A stretch of 18,721 nt of DNA from PALSA-607 sp036509315 (GTDB lineage: Bacteria; Actinomycetota; Actinomycetes; Acidothermales; Acidothermaceae). Below are positions 14,920 through 18,721 of this stretch, one piece after another (positions within the stretch are counted from its first letter, which is position 1; each line of letters begins with the position of its first letter). Under the pieces are notes generated by a model, which was given only the letters and a program-made list of their open reading frames with translations, made no database searches and was not told the origin of the DNA. Where the stretch lies: NCBI GenBank assembly GCA_036509315.1, contig DATCFU010000096.1, positions 1-18,721 of the forward strand, written 5' to 3'. Both the position numbers and the translations under genes were made by a program.

Positions 14920-15357
14920 TCACGTCACCCGGACATGGAAGCTGACGAACCAGTCCTCGTCGCTGGCGCCGTCGATCTCCAAGCGCCAGCTGTAACGACC
15001 CTCGGTGAGGGGCATACCCGGACCGACGGACACCACGACTGGCACATCGAAGGTGATGCCCTCGGGTGCGCCGGGCGGGCGCCCTACTTCGATTTGCTGC
15101 TCATGGATCAGCGGGGCCAGCTGGTCAGGCGCGGGCCCGATCATGACGGGCCGACCGTCCTCGTCCTCAAGACGCAGCCGCAGCTGATGCGGCTCGTGGG
15201 TTTCGTGCCAGGGCACGTGCACGATCGCTACCACGGCATGTGCCAGGACGGGTGCGCCGTGGGCAACCAACACAACAGTCCAGCCAGCCCCCAGGATGTG
15301 GACCTTGCCAGCGGGGTCGACCTGCGCGGCATCGCAAAGCAACAGGGTGGCTTTCAT
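14920..15357 (-). CDS. DUF6941 family protein
   Basis: A 145-residue soluble protein starting MKATLLLCDAAQVDPAGKVH, with GAGW next, the signature opening of the DUF6941 family as I remember it; function unknown. The rest is β-rich (VVAIVHVPWHETHEPHQLRL, RLEDEDGRPV, EGRYSWRLEIDGASDEDWFV), suggesting a single β-sandwich domain. No membrane segment or catalytic motif is visible. The ATG at 15357 overlaps the upstream methyltransferase stop by four bases (ATGA), so translation is probably coupled. It is the last gene of the permease-methyltransferase operon; 101 bp then separate it from acnA. Confidence 0.8.
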   Translation of the reverse strand: MKATLLLCDAAQVDPAGKVHILGAGWTVVLVAHGAPVLAHAVVAIVHVPWHETHEPHQLRLRLEDEDGRPVMIGPAPDQLAPLIHEQQIEVGRPPGAPEGITFDVPVVVSVGPGMPLTEGRYSWRLEIDGASDEDWFVSFHVRVT

Positions 15358-16574
15358 CCGGTGACATTCCCATCCGTCGCGGCAGTCAGGATCGCGACAC
15401 ATTCCACGTGGTGCGTCTGGGGGAACATGTCGAACGCGCGCAATTCGTCGAGTAAATACCCAGCCCGGGAGAAGCTCGCGAGGTCCCGCGCAAGTGCTGC
15501 GGGATCACACGCAACGTACGCGATCGTTCGCGGGCATAGCCCAGCGATGCCTTTGACAACCGCCGCGCCGGCCCCCGAGCGCGGCGGATCGAGGACGACG
15601 ATGTCGACCGCACCGAACTGGCCGGGACTGCCCAACGCTGTCGCGACATCGGCTCTCACCAGGTGCGCCTGGGGCAGGTCAGCTAAGTTCGTTGCCGCGT
15701 CCCTGGTCGCGACGATCGACGACTCGACCGCAGTGACGTAGCCGCTCCGTCCGACGGCGACCGCAAGCGATCCGGCGAACAAGCCAACACCCGCGTACAG
15801 GTCGAGTGCCCGGTCACCCACGCGCGGACGCAATCCCGTCATCACCGCGTCAGTCAACACGTCGGCCGCGGCCGGGTGGACCTGCCAGAATCCGCCGGGG
15901 CTGACCCGCCAGCTGCGCCCGGCCGCCTCCTCGCACAACGCGCCACCCTCACGTACTCGCATTGTCGCGCCGCGGCCCACGGCGGTGCGCACTAGGCGCT
16001 CACCCGATCCAACCGACGCGGCGACCTCGACCTCGCTCACGCCGTCCCATCGAGACCCTTCCACGCCGGCGGCTTCGACGAGCGGGTGTGCGATGGGGCA
16101 CCGCTCGATCACCTCGACCTGATGTGAACGATGACGTCGAAATCCGATGCGGCCTGAACCGTCGACCGAGAACCGCACCCTGGTCCGCCAGCCGAACCCC
16201 TCGCCGGGCAACGCCTCGACAACCACGGTTCGGGAAATGCCGGCCAGCCGCTGCAACTGCTCCATGACAATCGAGGCCTTGATGTCGCGCTGATACCCGG
16301 CGTCGGCGTGCTGCCAGTCGCAACCGCCGCACCCGCCGGGCCGCGCAGCAGGACACGGTGGGACGACGCGGTGAGCCGAAGCGGTCAGCACATCGACCGC
16401 ATCGGCGCGCGCAAAGTGTTTCGACTGCTCAGTAACGCGCGCACGAACCCGCTCGCCCGGCAGCGCGTGCCGCACGAACACCACCTGACCGATGTGTCTG
16501 GCGATGCACGAACCGCCATGCGCCGGCGGGCCGACCTCAAGTTCGATCAGCGCGCCGACCGCCAATGGCGTCAT
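15354..16574 (-). CDS. TRAM-domain class I RNA m5U methyltransferase (RumA/TrmA family)
   Basis: SAM-dependent methyltransferase expected to make 5-methyluridine in rRNA or tRNA. The 406 residues comprise a TRAM RNA-binding domain (about 3-62), [4Fe-4S] ligands Cys74, Cys82, Cys85 (CPAARPGGCGGC) and Cys159 (ERCPIAH), then the Rossmann-like catalytic domain with LDLYAGVGLFAGSLA (SAM loop), VLDPPRSGAG, nucleophile Cys356 (YVACDPAALARDL) and general base Glu391 (HHVECVAIL). This matches RlmD/RumA architecture; target position cannot be read from sequence. The ATG at 16574 overlaps the permease stop (ATGA); the GGAG before it is too close to act alone, so coupling is likely. From memory, mycobacteria have an orthologous pair beside ceoB. 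Confidence 0.92.
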   Translation of the reverse strand: MTPLAVGALIELEVGPPAHGGSCIARHIGQVVFVRHALPGERVRARVTEQSKHFARADAVDVLTASAHRVVPPCPAARPGGCGGCDWQHADAGYQRDIKASIVMEQLQRLAGISRTVVVEALPGEGFGWRTRVRFSVDGSGRIGFRRHRSHQVEVIERCPIAHPLVEAAGVEGSRWDGVSEVEVAASVGSGERLVRTAVGRGATMRVREGGALCEEAAGRSWRVSPGGFWQVHPAAADVLTDAVMTGLRPRVGDRALDLYAGVGLFAGSLAVAVGRSGYVTAVESSIVATRDAATNLADLPQAHLVRADVATALGSPGQFGAVDIVVLDPPRSGAGAAVVKGIAGLCPRTIAYVACDPAALARDLASFSRAGYLLDELRAFDMFPQTHHVECVAILTAATDGNVTG

Positions 16575-18544
16575 TCTCCGGTCGGTCCGTCCGTCGTCAA
16601 TGCCTCGTCTAGTTCCGCGGCGGCGTGGGCCGACGACTTCAGTTGCCACGGCACGCTCACCACCATCACGCCGGGTGAGAAGAGCAATCGACCCTTCAGA
16701 CGCAGCGCGCTCTGGTTGTGCAGGAGATGCTCCCACCAGCGGCCGACGACATATTCGGGGATGAACACAGTGATGACGTCACGCGGGCTGTTGCGACGGA
16801 TCGAGCGAACGTAATCGACGATTGTGCGGGTCACTTCGCGGTACGGCGAATCGAGCACCTTTAACGGCACCGGCAGCCCGCGGCGTTCCCATTCGGCTTC
16901 GAGCGCAGCGGTTTCCTCGCTATCGACGTTGACCGTCACCGCTTCGAGTACCGATGGGCGAGTCGCGCGTGCGTAGGCCAGCGCCCGCATCGTGGGCTTG
17001 TGCAACTTCGATAGCAACACGATTGCGTGTACGCGCGAGGGCAAGGTTCGCTCGTCGTCAACGTCGGCGTAGAGCTCGGCCTTGACCATGTCGTAGTGCT
17101 TCCTGATACCGCGCATCATCACGTAGAGCACCATCATCGCGACGATGGCGATCCACGCACCCTCAGCGAACTTCGAAATGAGGATGATGACAAGCACGAG
17201 CGACGTCACAGCAGCGCCGATCGAGTTGATCACCCGAGATCGGTACATCTGCCTCCGGCGGGCCGGGTCGGTCGTCAGTGGCAGGTTCCGATTCCAATGT
17301 CGAATCATCCCGATCTGGCTGTTCACGAATGACACGAACACGCCGACGATGTACAGCTGGATCAATCGAGTCGGCGAGGCGGAGAACGCGAAGATCAGCA
17401 GGATCGCAAATCCCGCCAGCAGCAAGATCCCGTTGCTGAACGCGAGTCGGTCACCACGCGTGTGCAACTGGCGGGGTAGGTAGCCGTCGCGAGCCAGAAT
17501 CGACGCCAGCACAGGAAATCCGTTGAACGCCGTGTTGGCCGCGAGCACCAGGATCAACGCCGTGACGGCCTGCAGGTAGTAAAACCCGAGCGTCCGGTCG
17601 CCGCCGAACACCGCGGCGCCAATCTGGGCGATGACCGTCTTTTGGTGCGAGCCCGCGGGCAGTCCGAGATCGGTCACCTTCGGGGCCACATGTACATGGC
17701 TATGGATCGCGAGCGCCGTGATGGCGAGAAACATCGTGACGGCGAGAGCGCCAAGCATCGCGAGGGTGGCGGCAGCGTTGTCACTCTTGTTCGGCCTAAA
17801 CGAGGGGACGCCGTTACTGATCGCCTCGACTCCCGTGAGCGCCGTGCACCCTGAGGCAAACGAACGCAGCAACAGGAATACCAAGACGAAGCCGCTGTAG
17901 TGAGTGGGGTGGATGACGTGTAGCCCAGCGCTTTCGGAAACCAGCTTGTGGCCGGTGAAAAGCTTCGTAAATCCAACGGCAATCAGCACGGCGATGCCAG
18001 CGATGAAGGCGTACGTCGGGATCGCAAACGCAGTGCCCGATTCGCGGATACCTCGCAGATTCAGCACCATGATAATGAGCACGATCGCGACAGATAGCAC
18101 AACCTCGTGCCCCTGCAGCGACTGCACCGCCGACGTGATGTTCGCAACGCCGGAGCTTACGGACACCGCAACAGTCAGCACATAGTCGACCATCAGCGCA
18201 CTCGCGACGGTTACTCCTGCGCGGCGTCCGAGATTGACGGTCGCGACCTCGTAGTCGCCGCCTCCACTTGGATAGGCGTGCACGTTTTGCCGGTACGACG
18301 CAACTACCACCAGCATGAGGAACGCCACGCCCGCGGCCGCATACCAGGTGTAGTGCAGGAGCGCCAGGCCGCCGGCCGACAACACGATGAGGATCTGCTC
18401 GGTGGCGTAGGCGACGGACGACAAGGCGTCGCTCGCAAACACCGGAAGCGCCAACCGCTTGGGGAGTAGCGACTCCCCCAGCCGGTCACTGCGTTGTGGC
18501 CGACCAACCAGCACCCGTTTGAACACACCGCTGGCGATGGACAC
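16571..18544 (-). CDS. APC-family potassium permease, KimA-like
   Basis: A 657-residue membrane protein of the amino acid-polyamine-organocation superfamily, related to the KimA/YdaO potassium importers. The N-terminus carries the family signature FASDALSSVAYATEQILIVL (about 36-55), followed by PSGGGDYEVATVNLG and roughly twelve membrane helices up to about residue 470. A cytoplasmic C-terminal domain of around 180 residues (RVHAIVLLSKLHKPTMRALA, then PYREVTRTIVDYVRSIRRNS and IPEYVVGRWWEHLLHNQSAL) resembles the regulatory domain of KimA. The GTG at 18544 has a TAGCAT hexamer 6 nt upstream. It is the first gene of an operon with the methyltransferase and DUF6941 genes and diverges from a trkA gene, which supports a potassium role. 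Older annotations call such genes amino acid permeases; that cannot be excluded. Confidence 0.87.
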   Translation of the reverse strand: MSIASGVFKRVLVGRPQRSDRLGESLLPKRLALPVFASDALSSVAYATEQILIVLSAGGLALLHYTWYAAAGVAFLMLVVVASYRQNVHAYPSGGGDYEVATVNLGRRAGVTVASALMVDYVLTVAVSVSSGVANITSAVQSLQGHEVVLSVAIVLIIMVLNLRGIRESGTAFAIPTYAFIAGIAVLIAVGFTKLFTGHKLVSESAGLHVIHPTHYSGFVLVFLLLRSFASGCTALTGVEAISNGVPSFRPNKSDNAAATLAMLGALAVTMFLAITALAIHSHVHVAPKVTDLGLPAGSHQKTVIAQIGAAVFGGDRTLGFYYLQAVTALILVLAANTAFNGFPVLASILARDGYLPRQLHTRGDRLAFSNGILLLAGFAILLIFAFSASPTRLIQLYIVGVFVSFVNSQIGMIRHWNRNLPLTTDPARRRQMYRSRVINSIGAAVTSLVLVIILISKFAEGAWIAIVAMMVLYVMMRGIRKHYDMVKAELYADVDDERTLPSRVHAIVLLSKLHKPTMRALAYARATRPSVLEAVTVNVDSEETAALEAEWERRGLPVPLKVLDSPYREVTRTIVDYVRSIRRNSPRDVITVFIPEYVVGRWWEHLLHNQSALRLKGRLLFSPGVMVVSVPWQLKSSAHAAAELDEALTTDGPTGE

Positions 18545-18631
18545 GTCAAGATGCTAGGCGATAGCCGTCCCAGGCCCCGCCGGCCGCACCGTGTAGCGTT
18601 CCCCAGGCACACTGAAGGAGACAAGCCAACC
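18545..18631. promoter_or_regulatory. Divergent promoter region, potassium permease / trkA
   Basis: An 87-bp spacer. TAGCAT on the minus strand (18556-18551) lies 6 nt before the permease GTG, fitting a leaderless start. On the plus strand TAGCGT (18594-18599) is a candidate -10 for trkA, followed by the ribosome site GAAGGAG (18614-18620), 11 nt before the GTG. There is no room for a c-di-AMP (ydaO-type) riboswitch. Confidence 0.45.
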
Positions 18632-18721
18632 GTGCATGTCGTGATCATGGGATGCGGCCGGGTCGGGTCGACCTTGGCGGACAGCCTCGAGGAACTCGGG
18701 CACTCCGTCGCCATCATCGAC
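18632..18721 (+). CDS. trkA: TrkA-like potassium uptake regulatory protein, N-terminal 30 codons (runs off right edge)
   Basis: The 30 visible residues begin VHVVIMGCGRVGSTLADSLE and continue to HSVAIID, an RCK/TrkA-N Rossmann start with the dinucleotide motif GCGRVGS and the β2-end aspartate. Such subunits bind NAD(H), ATP or c-di-AMP and gate Trk/Ktr potassium channels from the cytoplasmic side. Only the first β-α-β unit is in the window, so domain composition beyond that is unknown. GTG at 18632 follows GAAGGAG by 11 nt, slightly long but the best site. From memory, mycobacteria have ceoB divergent from the corresponding permease gene. Confidence 0.85.
   Translation, partial: MHVVIMGCGRVGSTLADSLEELGHSVAIID

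Noticed and set aside
18545..18631. c-di-AMP (ydaO-type) riboswitch upstream of the potassium permease
   Set aside because: The spacer is only 87 bp, lacks the conserved helices, and the permease appears leaderless.

Overview
This window is ordinary chromosomal DNA from a high-GC actinobacterium. The evidence is strong G/C bias at third codon positions, frequent GTG starts, a DUF3000 protein, an actinobacterial AcnA-type aconitase, and a gene neighbourhood (hemE, DUF3000, RNase D, dxs, TRAM-methyltransferase, APC permease, trkA) that, from memory, resembles the hemE-to-ceoB stretch of mycobacteria and the equivalent stretch of Streptomyces. The genus cannot be assigned from the sequence. There are no rRNA, tRNA, CRISPR, phage or insertion-sequence features.

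Layout. 1-2039: the start of hemE (running off the left edge) and a DMT/EamA permease on the minus strand, separated by an odd triplicated ~32-bp junction repeat; DUF3000 diverges from them. 2060-6365 (minus strand): a three-gene operon joined by two GTGA 4-base overlaps, reading secreted subtilase, membrane GAF-like sensor, HisKA_3 histidine kinase. 6366-6777: a 412-bp divergent control region rich in inverted repeats. 6778-7455: a NarL/LuxR response regulator, followed by tandem hairpins and a strong terminator. 7699-10012 (plus strand): RNase D with HRDC, then an unrecognised 292-aa protein. 10036-14818 (minus strand): dxs, then acnA upstream of it with a perfect AcnR-type operator. 14920-18544 (minus strand): a tightly overlapped operon of KimA-like potassium permease, RumA/TrmA-type RNA methyltransferase and DUF6941 protein. 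18632 to the right edge: the start of a divergent trkA-like gene.

How the genes work together. Housekeeping metabolism (heme, isoprenoid precursor, TCA cycle), RNA processing/modification and potassium homeostasis form the conserved backbone. The accessory-looking part is the protease-sensor-kinase operon set between DUF3000 and the response regulator. I infer one envelope-sensing circuit: an exported protease with an arginine/tryptophan-rich tail, a membrane sensor, a kinase with almost no extracytoplasmic part, and a divergent DNA-binding regulator. This is the best candidate for an under-described system in the window. Similar Trp-periodic tails exist, as I remember, on other actinobacterial subtilases, so the tail class itself may not be new. 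Several genes (1364, 1452, 7699, 9134, 18544) have a TAnnnT hexamer 6-7 nt before the start codon, as expected for leaderless transcripts.
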